The position numbers and the translations under genes were made by a program. A DNA stretch of 52,072 nucleotides from Alphaproteobacteria bacterium (GTDB taxonomy: Bacteria; Pseudomonadota; Alphaproteobacteria; Caulobacterales; Hyphomonadaceae): contig WGLW01000050.1 in assembly GCA_016125405.1 (NCBI GenBank), positions 1-52,072 on the forward strand, given 5' to 3'. Position 1 is the stretch's first letter. The number at the start of each line of letters is the position of its first letter. The notes under the pieces were generated by a model. That model made no database searches. It was not told where the DNA came from and saw only the letters and a list, made by a program, of their open reading frames with translations. This document shows positions 1 through 10,493 of the stretch, piece by piece.

Positions 1-155
1 ATACCGGGCGACCCCACTCGAGCCTTGACGGGCAAACCCCGGACGAGGCGTACTTCAACCCGCTGCAGCCAATCCCGGCCGCAGCATAACCGAGGCGGAA
101 ATCCACTTATCCAAACCCCGGAACCTGTTCAGACAAACCGAACCACCTCTCTTCC
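1..155 (+). mobile_element. right end of an IS3-family insertion sequence (partial)
   Basis: The window opens inside an IS3-family element: positions 3-89 encode the transposase C-terminus. The next ~65 bases, with no coding signal, are the expected place for the right terminal inverted repeat. The outer boundary is not certain; the stretch ending in ACCACCTCT near 150-155 is my best guess, from distance to the stop codon only. The left end lies outside the window, so completeness cannot be judged. Confidence 0.4.
3..89 (+). CDS. IS3-family transposase, C-terminal fragment
   Basis: Frame 3 is open from the first base to a TAA at 87-89 and reads RPHSSLDGQTPDEAYFN near its end. That is the typical C-terminus of the DDE (rve) integrase-core transposase of IS3-family elements. 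In intact elements it catalyses transposition and is usually made as an OrfAB fusion by frameshifting. Only about 28 residues are visible because the gene starts before the window. It points towards tRNA-Trp, which lies about 150 bases further on. Confidence 0.75.
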   Translation, partial: TGRPHSSLDGQTPDEAYFNPLQPIPAAA

Positions 156-237
156 AATGTGCTTCCAAAGGCAAAGCCGACAATGACAACGCGCTCCACA
201 GCAGCGGCAAAGTCCTTTGAATGTGATAGGAAAACCC

Positions 238-313
238 TGGCAGGGGCGGAGGGACTCGAACCCACGACACCCGGTTTTGGAGACCGGTACTCTACCAACT
301 GAGCTACACCCCT
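238..313 (-). tRNA. tRNA-Trp (CCA anticodon)
   Basis: Read on the minus strand this folds as a full 76-nt cloverleaf. The acceptor stem is AGGGGTG/CGCCCCT-like, the D-loop contains AGTTGGTAGA, the anticodon stem CCGGT/ACCGG encloses the loop CTCCAAA (anticodon CCA), and the T-arm has GGTTCGAGTCC. The 3' CCA is encoded (TGG at 238-240 on the plus strand). In many alphaproteobacteria tRNA-Trp precedes secE-nusG; here an IS3-family end lies downstream instead. Confidence 0.97.
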
Positions 314-329
314 GCACGGGTGAGAGAGC

Positions 330-358
330 CCAATACGCGAACCGTGCGGGCAGTTCAA
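330..358 (-). promoter_or_regulatory. candidate promoter of tRNA-Trp
   Basis: On the minus strand a TTGAAC box (358-353) is followed after exactly 17 bases by TATTGG (335-330). This would place the transcription start about 10 bases before the mature tRNA 5' end at 313. Spacing and position suit a housekeeping-sigma promoter. The call rests on two short boxes only. Confidence 0.45.
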
Positions 359-446
359 GGCGCTGCGCCCAGCCCGGGCGCCGGGGGCATGACAGGCCGG
401 TTTTCGCCCGCTAGGGCTGTCTGGAAAGCAGACCGCGCGGGGATCC

Positions 447-881
447 ATGTCCGAACCGACCCTTCTCGCCGCCGGCCCGTGGGCGGGCTGGCGCACCTGG
501 CCGAAAGACACATTCGAGACGGGCACCGGGCCTTTCTACTCGCGCACGGATGAGCAGGGCCGCGTCGTCTCGGCGTTCATCGCCGAGCCGCGCCACATGA
601 ATGGCGGCGGATTCATGCATGGCGGCTGCCTGCTGACCTTTGCCGATTACCACTGCTTTGCGATGGCCCATGGGGTGACCGGCGGACCAGCTGTCACGGT
701 CAATCTGAGCGGTGATTTCCTGTCCTCCGCCTCGGTCGGCGAGCGGATGGAGGCGACGGGAGAAGTGACGCGCGCCGGCGGCCGCCTGATCTATGTGCGC
801 GGCATGATCACGGCCGACGCCAGGCCATGCCTCAGCTTCACGTCCGTGATCACCAGGATCAAACCCCGGACGACCGGCTAG
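447..881 (+). CDS. PaaI-family (hotdog fold) thioesterase
   Basis: A 144-residue protein with the hotdog-fold thioesterase core. The segment GGGFMHGGCLLTFADYHCFA at about 51-70 carries the HGG motif and the acidic residue of the PaaI/YbgC-type active-site helix. It is followed by a V-x-L-S-x-x-F-L strand typical of the family. Members hydrolyse acyl-CoA thioesters in the cytoplasm; the substrate cannot be told here. The start is ATG at 447 with GGGGA upstream. Its stop overlaps the stop of the convergent methyltransferase gene by 4 bp. Length is normal for the family. Confidence 0.85.
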   Translation: MSEPTLLAAGPWAGWRTWPKDTFETGTGPFYSRTDEQGRVVSAFIAEPRHMNGGGFMHGGCLLTFADYHCFAMAHGVTGGPAVTVNLSGDFLSSASVGERMEATGEVTRAGGRLIYVRGMITADARPCLSFTSVITRIKPRTTG

Positions 882-1765
882 TCGGCGCTCCAGCGCGCAT
901 AGAGCCCAGTGGGCAGCACGAAGCCCCGGCCGCTCTCGCGGATCGCCATTTCGCCGTGCTCGATTTCGCCCGGCAGACCGTCCAGCGCGGTCGTGAGCGC
1001 CTGGGCGACGGACAGATACGACAACCGCACAGCATAGACCGTTGTGATGACGAACAGTGGCTGGTCGCTCAGCAGCTTGCGAACCGCCGCCAGCAGCGCC
1101 GGAAAATCCGCCTCGAACCGCCAGGTCTCGTTCTTGGGGCCGCGCCCGAATTTCGGCGGATCGAGAATGATCGCCTCGTATTGCCGCCCGCGCCGCACTT
1201 CGCGCTCGACGAACTTCATCGCGTCATCGCAGATCCAGCGGATCGGTTTGTCGTCGAGGCCTGAGAGCGACTGGTTCTCGCGGCCCTGGCCGATGGATTT
1301 GGGGCTGGCGTCGAGGTGAACCACCTCGGCGCCCGCCTGGGCCGCGGCCAGCGACATCATGCCGGTGTACCCAAACAGGTTCAGCGCACGCACGGGCCGC
1401 CCCGCGCCGCGAATTTTCGCCATGGCCCAGCGCCAGTGAACCGAATGCTCGGGAAAGACGCCCATGTGACGGAAGGCGGCGCACCGGGCGTTGAGCTTCA
1501 GCCCCTCCCACGCAATCGGCCATTGCTCCGGCAGGGGCTTTCCCGGGAAGCTCCAGGCGCCTCGCTCGTCCTCGTCGTCCTTGGAGGCGAAGGCAGCGTC
1601 CGCCCGCCAGCTCTCGACGGGCGACTGCGGCGTCCACAGCGTCTGCGGGTCAGGGCGGTCGAAGCGCAGGCGGCCGAACCGCTCCAGCTTGCGGCCGCCG
1701 CCGGAATCCAGCAGCTCGTAGTCGCGCCAGTCGTCACAGACCAGCAGGTTGAAGCGGCTTTGCAT
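878..1765 (-). CDS. class I SAM-dependent rRNA methyltransferase-like protein
   Basis: About 295 residues with a Rossmann methyltransferase domain. NLFGYTGMMSLAAAQAGAEV is the SAM-binding motif I, HLDASPKS follows, and ILDPPKFGRG carries the DPPK motif of RlmI/RlmK-type RNA cytosine/guanine methyltransferases. The N-terminus (FGRLRFDRPDPQTLW) matches the alphaproteobacterial version, which lacks the PUA domain of E. coli RlmI. The ATG at 1765 overlaps the TGA of the upstream TrmH-like gene (TGATG), so the two are translationally coupled; a GTG one codon earlier is the alternative. RNA target unproven. Confidence 0.85.
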   Translation of the reverse strand: MQSRFNLLVCDDWRDYELLDSGGGRKLERFGRLRFDRPDPQTLWTPQSPVESWRADAAFASKDDEDERGAWSFPGKPLPEQWPIAWEGLKLNARCAAFRHMGVFPEHSVHWRWAMAKIRGAGRPVRALNLFGYTGMMSLAAAQAGAEVVHLDASPKSIGQGRENQSLSGLDDKPIRWICDDAMKFVEREVRRGRQYEAIILDPPKFGRGPKNETWRFEADFPALLAAVRKLLSDQPLFVITTVYAVRLSYLSVAQALTTALDGLPGEIEHGEMAIRESGRGFVLPTGLYARWSAD

Positions 1766-2589
1766 CACTGATCCGATCCGTTATACCCGCGCCCGCGCCA
1801 GACCTCGTAGATCATCACGGCGGCCGCGGCGGCGAGATTGAGACTGTCCGCCGCGCCATTCATCGGTATGCGCACCAGTTCATCGCAAGTTGCTTCGACG
1901 TCTGCGGGAAGTCCGGCCTGCTCGTTGCCCATCAACACGATGCTCCGGTCGCCGTAGTCGGCCCGGTCATGACGCTGCTTTCCGTGCATCGAGGCGGCGA
2001 CCACGCGCGCGCCAGCCTTCCGCCGCCAGGCATCGAATGTTGCGAAGTCTGCGGTCGCCAGCTTCATGGCGAATAGCGACCCCATCGTGGCGCGCACAGC
2101 CTCGACGGAAAACGGATCGCAGCACTGTCCCACCAGGATCACGCCATCGACGCCGGAGGCGTCTGCGGTGCGGACAATCGTGCCGAGATTGCCGGGGTCG
2201 CGGACTTCGTAAAGCGCCACCCAGCGGCGCGGTCCGGCCGCGTCGAGATCGGCCAGCCTCGAAAGCTTTTGCCGGAACGCCGCAATAAGGGTCTGTGGGT
2301 TGTCTTTCCGCGAAACCGACACCAGCACTTTTTCGCTCGCCGTGAGTACGCGGGCGCCAGCCTTCTTCAGGCGCGCGAGCAGGTCGGCCGTACGCGGGCG
2401 GCTGGCCGCGTCAGACCCTGCGAGCACGTAAGCGGGCGACCATCCATGAACCATGGCCTCTTCAACCAGACGCGCGCCTTCCGCGAGAAAAAGCCCTGTC
2501 TCGGCGCGCGCCTTTTTTGCGTTGAGGGATTTCAGCAACTTGACGGTGTCGTTGGCCGTACTCGTGATGTGCTCGAAGGGGGTGGTCAT
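1765..2589 (-). CDS. TrmH/SpoU-family RNA 2'-O-methyltransferase
   Basis: A 274-residue SPOUT methyltransferase. The N-terminal part (KSLNAKKARAETGLFLAEGARLV) is the SpoU substrate-binding (L30e-like) domain. The C-terminal part has the family motifs ALYEVRDPGNLGTIVRTADA, IVLMGNEQAGL and IPMNGAADSLNLAAAAAV, the last forming the SAM-binding trefoil knot. It methylates ribose 2'-OH in rRNA or tRNA; the specific site is unknown. I chose the ATG at 2589 because AAGGGG lies a few bases upstream; an in-frame ATG at 2649 is possible. First gene of a two-gene coupled unit. Confidence 0.88.
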   Translation of the reverse strand: MTTPFEHITSTANDTVKLLKSLNAKKARAETGLFLAEGARLVEEAMVHGWSPAYVLAGSDAASRPRTADLLARLKKAGARVLTASEKVLVSVSRKDNPQTLIAAFRQKLSRLADLDAAGPRRWVALYEVRDPGNLGTIVRTADASGVDGVILVGQCCDPFSVEAVRATMGSLFAMKLATADFATFDAWRRKAGARVVAASMHGKQRHDRADYGDRSIVLMGNEQAGLPADVEATCDELVRIPMNGAADSLNLAAAAAVMIYEVWRGRGYNGSDQ

Positions 2590-2750
2590 GGATCGTCCCC
2601 TTGGAGAATCCGCATGCATTGGCGGCGTTTCTGATGATCTTGATGCCACGATGTCTCGCCCGCCATTCCAATCGGCATACCTCTATGTAGGATGCCGGCT
2701 TGATGGAAGACGCAAGGCGCATTGAGCGGGGGAGTTCGCCGGGGTTGTCC

Positions 2751-4217
2751 ATGAACACGCAGGAAGCCGCAAAACCGCTTCTCTGGGTCGGGATCATCGG
2801 ACTTCTGGCGACCGTCGTGTTTACCATATGGATGGGCCCCTCGTCGGCATCGGCGCTGCAAAAGCGCGTTCAGGTTGCTGCGGACGCCTCGCTGGTCTCG
2901 GCACAGTTTACATGGGCGAAAGCAATCGCTGACGGGCAGGCGGTCCGGCTTGAGGGCGTCGCCCCCAGCGACACGGCCAAGTCCGGCGCCCGGGCGGCCG
3001 CTTTTGGGGCCATTGGCGCGGGCGGGCCCTTCTCAGGCGGCGTGACGGCCGTTTCAGCGGCTGGCGTTGATGTCGCTGGCCCGGTCTCGCCTTATGTCTG
3101 GACCGCAAGAAGGGACGCGAACGGCGGAATTATTCTCGGCGGTGTCGCGCCTAACCGGCAGACCCTCGGCGAGATCCGCCAGGCGGCCCACCGGCTTTAC
3201 GGCGGCAAGGTGAGCGGCGCCATGGCGCTGGCGACCGGCGCACCGAATGGCGTCGACTGGCAGAAGGCCGCCATCACGGGCCTTGAGGCGTTGCAGCATC
3301 TCGATCGTGGATCGGCCGAGTTGCGCGACGGCCGCCTTCTGGTGACCGGCCAGGCGCCCAGCGACGCGGTCGCGACGGAGGCCTCTGCGCGCGTGTCTGC
3401 GGCGGGCGACAATGTGCGCATCATCTCTGAAATCGCCGGCCCCTCGGAATGGACCGCGACGCTCGACAACGGAAAGCTCGTGTTCGCCGGAAAAGTCGCC
3501 TCGCGCGATGCACAGGACCTGCTCAGGAAATCCGCCGGCGCGGCCTTCGGCGCGACGCCCGTCGAGGACAACACTGTTGTCGGCGCCACCGGTAGCTGGG
3601 AAAAACGCATCGCTGCAGCGATGCCGAACTTTTCCAAATTCCAGTCCGGCAAGATCACCATACAGGGCACGGCGATCACGATCACAGGCAAGGCGCCCGG
3701 TAGCGCGCTTTCCTACCTTAAGCAGGATATGGACCGCATCCGCGACAACTTCACGGTCTCTTATGACGTCGCCGAAGTCGCGCCAGCGGTAACGGAGATC
3801 GCGGGTGTCGACCTGCAGGCCTCCGGCGGCGAACAGAAGCGCGCCGCTTGCGAGGAGGCCTTCCAGAAGATCATGGCCGACAATGACATCCTGTTCGATT
3901 CGAAGCTGGCGGAGATTGATCGCCGCAGCGGCGCGGTACTCGACAAGCTGGTCACCGTGGCGCGCAGCTGCGCTGCCCTGCGCATCGAAATTCAGGGCTA
4001 TACGGATGCGACGGGCCCGCGTTCGAAGAACATCGAACTCAGCCGCAACCGCGCTGAAGCGGTGCGGGACTATCTTGTCCAGAATGGCGTGGCGGCCAGC
4101 AAGCTGACGGCGAAGGGCTTTGGCCCGGATCATCCGGCGGCGTCCAATCGAACGAAGAAGGGGCGGGCGCAGAACCGCCGCATCGAGTTCAAGGTTTCGA
4201 TGGCGGAGAACAACTGA
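2751..4217 (+). CDS. OmpA-family protein with N-terminal membrane anchor and BON-like repeats
   Basis: About 488 residues. A single membrane segment near residues 9-29 (PLLWVGIIGLLATVVFTIWM) is followed by roughly 300 residues of repeated BON-like units (for example VRLEGVAPSD, IILGGVAPNR, LLVTGQAPSD, ITITGKAPGS). The last 120 residues form an OmpA C-terminal peptidoglycan-binding domain with IQGYTDATGP and LSRNRAEAVRDYL, including the Asp and Arg that contact diaminopimelate. It probably tethers the inner membrane to the cell wall. ATG 2751 is chosen because it directly precedes the membrane segment. Its TGA overlaps the next gene's ATG. Confidence 0.8.
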   Translation: MNTQEAAKPLLWVGIIGLLATVVFTIWMGPSSASALQKRVQVAADASLVSAQFTWAKAIADGQAVRLEGVAPSDTAKSGARAAAFGAIGAGGPFSGGVTAVSAAGVDVAGPVSPYVWTARRDANGGIILGGVAPNRQTLGEIRQAAHRLYGGKVSGAMALATGAPNGVDWQKAAITGLEALQHLDRGSAELRDGRLLVTGQAPSDAVATEASARVSAAGDNVRIISEIAGPSEWTATLDNGKLVFAGKVASRDAQDLLRKSAGAAFGATPVEDNTVVGATGSWEKRIAAAMPNFSKFQSGKITIQGTAITITGKAPGSALSYLKQDMDRIRDNFTVSYDVAEVAPAVTEIAGVDLQASGGEQKRAACEEAFQKIMADNDILFDSKLAEIDRRSGAVLDKLVTVARSCAALRIEIQGYTDATGPRSKNIELSRNRAEAVRDYLVQNGVAASKLTAKGFGPDHPAASNRTKKGRAQNRRIEFKVSMAENN

Positions 4218-5017
4218 TGGCATGGCTCATTGCCCAGATGCTGCTCTTTTTGCTGGTCGCCGCCGCCTTTGGCGGGATCATCGGATGGTCGCTCCACGCG
4301 CTGCGCCTTGCGCGCCTTGCCGAAGCAGCCGCTGCCGGACAGGCTGGCGAGCAGGAAGCTAGGGCGAGCGTCGCCGAGTTGCTGGCCCAGCTTGCCCAGG
4401 AACGCGAAGAGACGGGCCTGCTGCGCGTCAAGCTTGCATCCGGCGCCGGCTTGGAGGCGGGCGACCCCGACCAGGAAGGAACGCTCGCCTGGCGCAACCG
4501 CTACCTTGAATCCCGTGTGCGGTTTCTTGAGGGGAAATTGGCGGACCTTGAAGAGGCCGTTGTTCCGGAAAAGCCCAAGGAAGACGTCAACGACGAGGCG
4601 ACGCGCCTGCGCTGGCGCAACCGCTATCTTGAAGGACGGGTGCGCTATCTCGAGGAAGAACTCGTCCGCGGCGAGCACATCGTTGTCGCCATGCCGCCGC
4701 CTCCGCCTGTTCAGCCCACTCCCGTCAGCGACGCCGCCACACTGGAGCGTGTTCCCGCAGGCGAAAAACCGGCGACGCTGAGCGCGCCTCGCGGTGGCCG
4801 GGCCGACAATCTCAAGGAGATTGCCGGCATCGGCCCGAAGCTCGAAAAGATGCTGCATTCCCTGGGCGTCTATCACTTCGACCAGTTGGCCGGATGGACG
4901 CCGGCCGAGATCGAGTGGGTCAATTCGGCGATTTCCTTCCGCGGCCGGATCGAGCGCGAGCGCTGGGTGGAGCAGGCGCAGCAGCTCGCGCGGCGCCAGG
5001 ATGCGCCGACCGCTTAA
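4217..5017 (+). CDS. membrane-anchored coiled-coil protein with C-terminal helix-hairpin-helix domain
   Basis: 266 residues. An N-terminal membrane helix (about 3-26) leads into an Ala/Glu-rich coiled coil. Two copies of a motif follow, WRNRYLESRVRFLEGKL (about 93-109) and WRNRYLEGRVRYLEEEL (about 133-149). After a proline-rich linker, the C-terminus (NLKEIAGIGPKLEKMLHSLG onwards) is a HhH domain like those in L21-type and NuoE-type C-terminal extensions. TGATG coupling to the OmpA-like gene suggests the products act together at the envelope. Function unknown. Confidence 0.75.
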   Translation: MAWLIAQMLLFLLVAAAFGGIIGWSLHALRLARLAEAAAAGQAGEQEARASVAELLAQLAQEREETGLLRVKLASGAGLEAGDPDQEGTLAWRNRYLESRVRFLEGKLADLEEAVVPEKPKEDVNDEATRLRWRNRYLEGRVRYLEEELVRGEHIVVAMPPPPPVQPTPVSDAATLERVPAGEKPATLSAPRGGRADNLKEIAGIGPKLEKMLHSLGVYHFDQLAGWTPAEIEWVNSAISFRGRIERERWVEQAQQLARRQDAPTA

Positions 5018-5421
5018 TCCTGCGACCGATGCGCCAGCGTATGGGCCTGCGCTTCCCAGTTTGCGCGCCCGTCGAATGACGCGAACTTCACCGCGCGAAA
5101 ATCCTTCGGGTCATCGAGGCACCGCAGGTTCACACTGAACCCGTCGGGATTGGAGCGCGGCACATAGAAGGATTTGACGCCGCACGTCCGGCAGAACAGG
5201 TGCTTCGCAACGCCCGTATTGAACGTGTAGCTGGACAGCATGTCCTCGCCGGACACGAGCCGGAACCGCGAGGCCGGAACGATCAGGTGCTGAAAGCCCG
5301 TCATCGCACAGATGCTGCAATTGCAGTCATCCACCTCGATCTCTTCCGGGGTTTCGATCTCGAAGCGCACCGCCCCGCAATGGCAGCCTCCCGCATGAAC
5401 GCGCATCGCACTCGCGCTCAT
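5014..5421 (-). CDS. GFA-family (CENP-V/glutathione-dependent formaldehyde-activating) protein
   Basis: 135 residues with the zinc-binding cysteine pattern of the GFA fold: GGCHCGAVRFE near the N-terminus, CNCSICAMTGF around residue 35-45 and FCRTCGVKSF around residue 76-85. Family members bind two zinc ions; only a few act on S-hydroxymethylglutathione, so no substrate is assigned. Its ATG overlaps the stop of the upstream ClpP-like gene by 4 bp, and its stop overlaps that of the convergent HhH gene by 4 bp. Confidence 0.85.
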   Translation of the reverse strand: MSASAMRVHAGGCHCGAVRFEIETPEEIEVDDCNCSICAMTGFQHLIVPASRFRLVSGEDMLSSYTFNTGVAKHLFCRTCGVKSFYVPRSNPDGFSVNLRCLDDPKDFRAVKFASFDGRANWEAQAHTLAHRSQD

Positions 5422-6650
5422 TTGCAGGACCGTTCGATGCCGGAGATCTTGTCGCGGTCGAGATTCAGCTCGATCAGATTGAAGCCCAGCTTGCTGTCGT
5501 CTTCCGGTTCGGTCGTGACGATCTGAAACGTCTTTGCGCTGGCAAGCACGTCAAGGAACCGTTGAGACACGTCGACCGTCACCTTGACGTTGTCGTACTC
5601 CGTGACGGTCGGCGGATCGATGACCTCGTAAGGCTCGAGCGCCAGGCTGCGGATGTCGGGCGATCCGTCCGGCAGCGGCTGGTCGACTTGCCAGTAGACT
5701 GTCAGGCCGTGCGAGGCGAGGTCGACGATGTGGTGGGGATCGGCGCGGCCGGTGGAGCGCCGGGTGTCGTGAACGATCCACATGAACAGGCGCGGACCAC
5801 GCGTTCGGTCGCAGAAGAACTCGACACGGTCTTCCTTCCACTCGTCTCCCTGGGAGTGACGCAGGAAGAACTGGCCGTTCTTGTCCGTCTCGTAGGACCA
5901 GGAATCCGAATGCAGGGTAAAGTTGATCCGGTAGGCGTTGAGCTGCTCTTCGCTCAGCGGGTTCAGCTTGCTGGGGTCCGCCTTCGACATCTCGGTCAGG
6001 AAGATCGGATCGGCGCCCATGGATCGGACGTACTCGACCACCGCGCCGCTCGCCGCCTGCACCATCGACAGGGCCTGCGGCAGGTCGGGGCAGTAGGTCA
6101 CCGTCGGAAGCACGACATAGGGGTACTGTTCGCGCGCCTTGCGCTTGTCGACGCAGTTCATCGCCACCTGGTGGACGGCGTAGGTCGCTCCAACTTCGAC
6201 ATGCCGCGCAACGCCGCCGAGGAAGGCGAGGGTGCAGGCGCTGATGCAATAGCCGGGATAGACCTGGCTGGTGGCGTAAATATCGACCAGTCCGGGCTGC
6301 GCCGGATCGCGCCGATTGCGGGCGACGCCGGTGTTGAGGTGTGTCTCGCGGATGATGCGGCCAACCTCCATGCCGGCGGTCAGATCCCCGCCCAGCGAGT
6401 TGAGATAGATCCGCGTGTCGGGCGTGTAGGCGGAGCGGGCGAGAAAGGCTCTCAGGGCGTCCGGCGTTTCCGGGGTGAAGTCTCCGTCAGCGAAGATGGC
6501 GGGCGTATCGCCGAACACCTTTCCCCACTCGAACGTCATCGGCCGTCCGGCATTGTCGGCGAACGCCGGCGCCGCGCAGGTCAGCGCTCCCGCCAGCCAG
6601 ACGGCCAGCCCCGCCGCCTGCCTAACCCGTCCGATGCGTCGCCCAGCCAT
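5418..6650 (-). CDS. secreted ClpP/crotonase-fold protein (COG3904-like)
   Basis: 410 residues with a signal peptide (AGLAVWLAGALTCAAPAFA) and a periplasmic domain like those of predicted ClpP-fold proteins. TRIYLNSLGGDLTAGMEVGR forms the N-terminal strand and helix, YPGYCISACTLAFLGG carries the putative nucleophilic Ser between two Cys, and ATYAVHQVA carries a candidate His. The C-terminal ~180 residues match nothing I recognise. Whether it is an active protease is open. ATG 6650 is chosen because it starts the signal peptide directly. Coupled (4-bp overlap) to the GFA gene. Confidence 0.65.
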   Translation of the reverse strand: MAGRRIGRVRQAAGLAVWLAGALTCAAPAFADNAGRPMTFEWGKVFGDTPAIFADGDFTPETPDALRAFLARSAYTPDTRIYLNSLGGDLTAGMEVGRIIRETHLNTGVARNRRDPAQPGLVDIYATSQVYPGYCISACTLAFLGGVARHVEVGATYAVHQVAMNCVDKRKAREQYPYVVLPTVTYCPDLPQALSMVQAASGAVVEYVRSMGADPIFLTEMSKADPSKLNPLSEEQLNAYRINFTLHSDSWSYETDKNGQFFLRHSQGDEWKEDRVEFFCDRTRGPRLFMWIVHDTRRSTGRADPHHIVDLASHGLTVYWQVDQPLPDGSPDIRSLALEPYEVIDPPTVTEYDNVKVTVDVSQRFLDVLASAKTFQIVTTEPEDDSKLGFNLIELNLDRDKISGIERSCK

Positions 6651-6738
6651 AAGGGCTGACTCCCGATTCGATCGCGCGATATGTACCGCAGCGTCATTAC
6701 CGAGCAAGAACCACACCGCAGCTTGGGATTACAAAGCA

Positions 6739-7698
6739 CTAGGTGTGCCCAAAAAACTGCGCCAACAGATCCTCGGCTGCTGTTGAGGCTGGTAGCACGC
6801 CTTGGGCGACCTCGTCGCGGGTCTGTCGCAGGCGGGCGGCGATCTCGGGATCGGCGGCGAAGGCGTCCGATAATCCTTCAACAATCAAGGCTTCCAGCCA
6901 GCGCACCTGCTGTCCGGCGCGCCTGCGGGCCCGCCCTCCGGACGCCTCGGTCTTTTTCCGGTGCGACTGTATGGTTATCCACAGATCCTCAAGCCCCTGG
7001 CCGGTCTGGCCGGATATCCGCTGCACGGGAGGCGACCAGTCCGGATCGGAGGGGCCGAGGATGTGCAGCGCCGTTTCGTAGTGACGTGCGGCCCGGCGCG
7101 CCGCCTGCTCGTCGATGTCGGCCTTGTTTACGGCGATCAGGTCGGCGGTCTCCAGAACGCCCTTCTTGATGCCCTGTAGTTCGTCGCCCGCATTCGGCAG
7201 CATCAGCACCAGGAAGAAGTCCACCATGTCGGCGACGACTGTCTCGGACTGGCCGACGCCCACGGTCTCCACGAGGATGACGTCGTAGCCGCCCGCTTCG
7301 CACAGCAGCATGGTCTCCCGGGTTCGTCGTCCCACGCCGCCCAGCGTGTCTCCGGCGGGCGAGGGGCGGATAAAGGCGTTGGCATCCATCGACAGCCGCG
7401 CCATGCGGGTCTTGTCGCCGAGGATAGAGCCATGCGAGCGCTTCGAGCTGGGGTCGACCGCCAGCACGGCCACCTTGTGGCCCATGCCCGTCAGCATGGT
7501 TCCGAATGCGTCGATGAACGTGGACTTGCCGACGCCCGGAACGCCGGTCACGCCGATGCGCTGCGCCTTGCCGGCGAGCGGGGTCGCCGCCGCCAGCAGC
7601 CTCCTTGCTTCCGCCTGATGGTCTGTCCGCGTCGATTCAATCAGCGTGATGGCCCGGCCGAGCCCGGCGCGGGTGGTAAGGTCTGGCGTGGCGGGCAT
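6739..7698 (-). CDS. meaB: methylmalonyl-CoA mutase-associated GTPase MeaB
   Basis: About 319 residues. The G3E-type P-loop GTPase signature GVTGVPGVGKSTFIDAFG (Walker A) lies near residue 50. It is followed by VLAVDPSS, VETVGVGQSE (switch/Walker B) and NKAD (base recognition). MeaB loads and protects adenosylcobalamin in methylmalonyl-CoA mutase. The large mutase subunit is two genes upstream in the same operon, which supports the call. The start at 7698 avoids overlap with the upstream lipoprotein gene; an in-frame ATG at 7752 is possible. The C-terminal dimerisation arm is present. Confidence 0.93.
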   Translation of the reverse strand: MPATPDLTTRAGLGRAITLIESTRTDHQAEARRLLAAATPLAGKAQRIGVTGVPGVGKSTFIDAFGTMLTGMGHKVAVLAVDPSSKRSHGSILGDKTRMARLSMDANAFIRPSPAGDTLGGVGRRTRETMLLCEAGGYDVILVETVGVGQSETVVADMVDFFLVLMLPNAGDELQGIKKGVLETADLIAVNKADIDEQAARRAARHYETALHILGPSDPDWSPPVQRISGQTGQGLEDLWITIQSHRKKTEASGGRARRRAGQQVRWLEALIVEGLSDAFAADPEIAARLRQTRDEVAQGVLPASTAAEDLLAQFFGHT

Positions 7699-7711
7699 GT
7701 CTGTGCGGGGT

Positions 7712-8206
7712 CTAGCGTCCGACCATCCGGCCGAGAACATCCCGGGCGTCATAGGCGTCTTCGCCGTACGGCTTGCTGCCGCGCCCCATCAGCACTTCGA
7801 GCGTGGTCTCGAATTTCCGGTTGTCCGGGGTGAGATCGAAACTCAACCCGAGACCCACGCTGGTGTGGGAGCCATAGCTGCCGGAACTTGTCCCGACGCC
7901 GACGCCGCCACGCGGCTCACTGCGGCCGCGGCCGCCCACCTGTTCGGTATCGCGGCTGACCACCCGGAACCAGTCGAACCCGTCCTGTACGGTAAGTTCC
8001 GCAGCGCGGCGCAGCGCCATGTCTTCAACCTGTTCGCGCTTGAGATCGGGATTGCCGCGGAAGGAGACGCGATACCGGTCGCTCTCGATCCGCGTCTGCC
8101 GGTATCCGGCATCCGTCGATGAAGCAGCCGGGCCATAGACCGTGGGGGCTGTGGAGCAGGCTGCGAGCGCTAGCCCGGCGAAAACGGCGACCAGCAGGCG
8201 TTTCAT
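7712..8206 (-). CDS. CC0125/CC1285-type lipoprotein
   Basis: 164 residues. The signal MKRLLVAVFAGLALAACS has a clear lipobox (LAAC, Cys at 17). The mature part has YRVSFRGNPDLKREQVEDMA and a helix LRRAAELTVQDGFDWFRVV, a pattern I associate with the Caulobacter CC0125/CC1285 lipoprotein family. A Gly/Ser-rich middle and a short C-terminal part follow. Function unknown. It lies 27 bp after mutB and 13 bp before meaB, so it is most likely cotranscribed with both. GGAGGAA precedes the ATG. Confidence 0.75.
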   Translation of the reverse strand: MKRLLVAVFAGLALAACSTAPTVYGPAASSTDAGYRQTRIESDRYRVSFRGNPDLKREQVEDMALRRAAELTVQDGFDWFRVVSRDTEQVGGRGRSEPRGGVGVGTSSGSYGSHTSVGLGLSFDLTPDNRKFETTLEVLMGRGSKPYGEDAYDARDVLGRMVGR

Positions 8207-8233
8207 CTGGATTCCTCCGTAAGCAGGAAACTG

Positions 8234-10429
<2,196 letters not shown>

Positions 10430-10493
10430 CAGGGTCTCCGGACGAACAAACGCGACTGGCGGTGTCCTACCACGCATCGCGACACAGCATGAA

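Noticed and set aside
3054-4223. 389-codon minus-strand frame opposite the OmpA-like gene
   Set aside because: Shadow; Arg/Ala-rich with no signal or domain.
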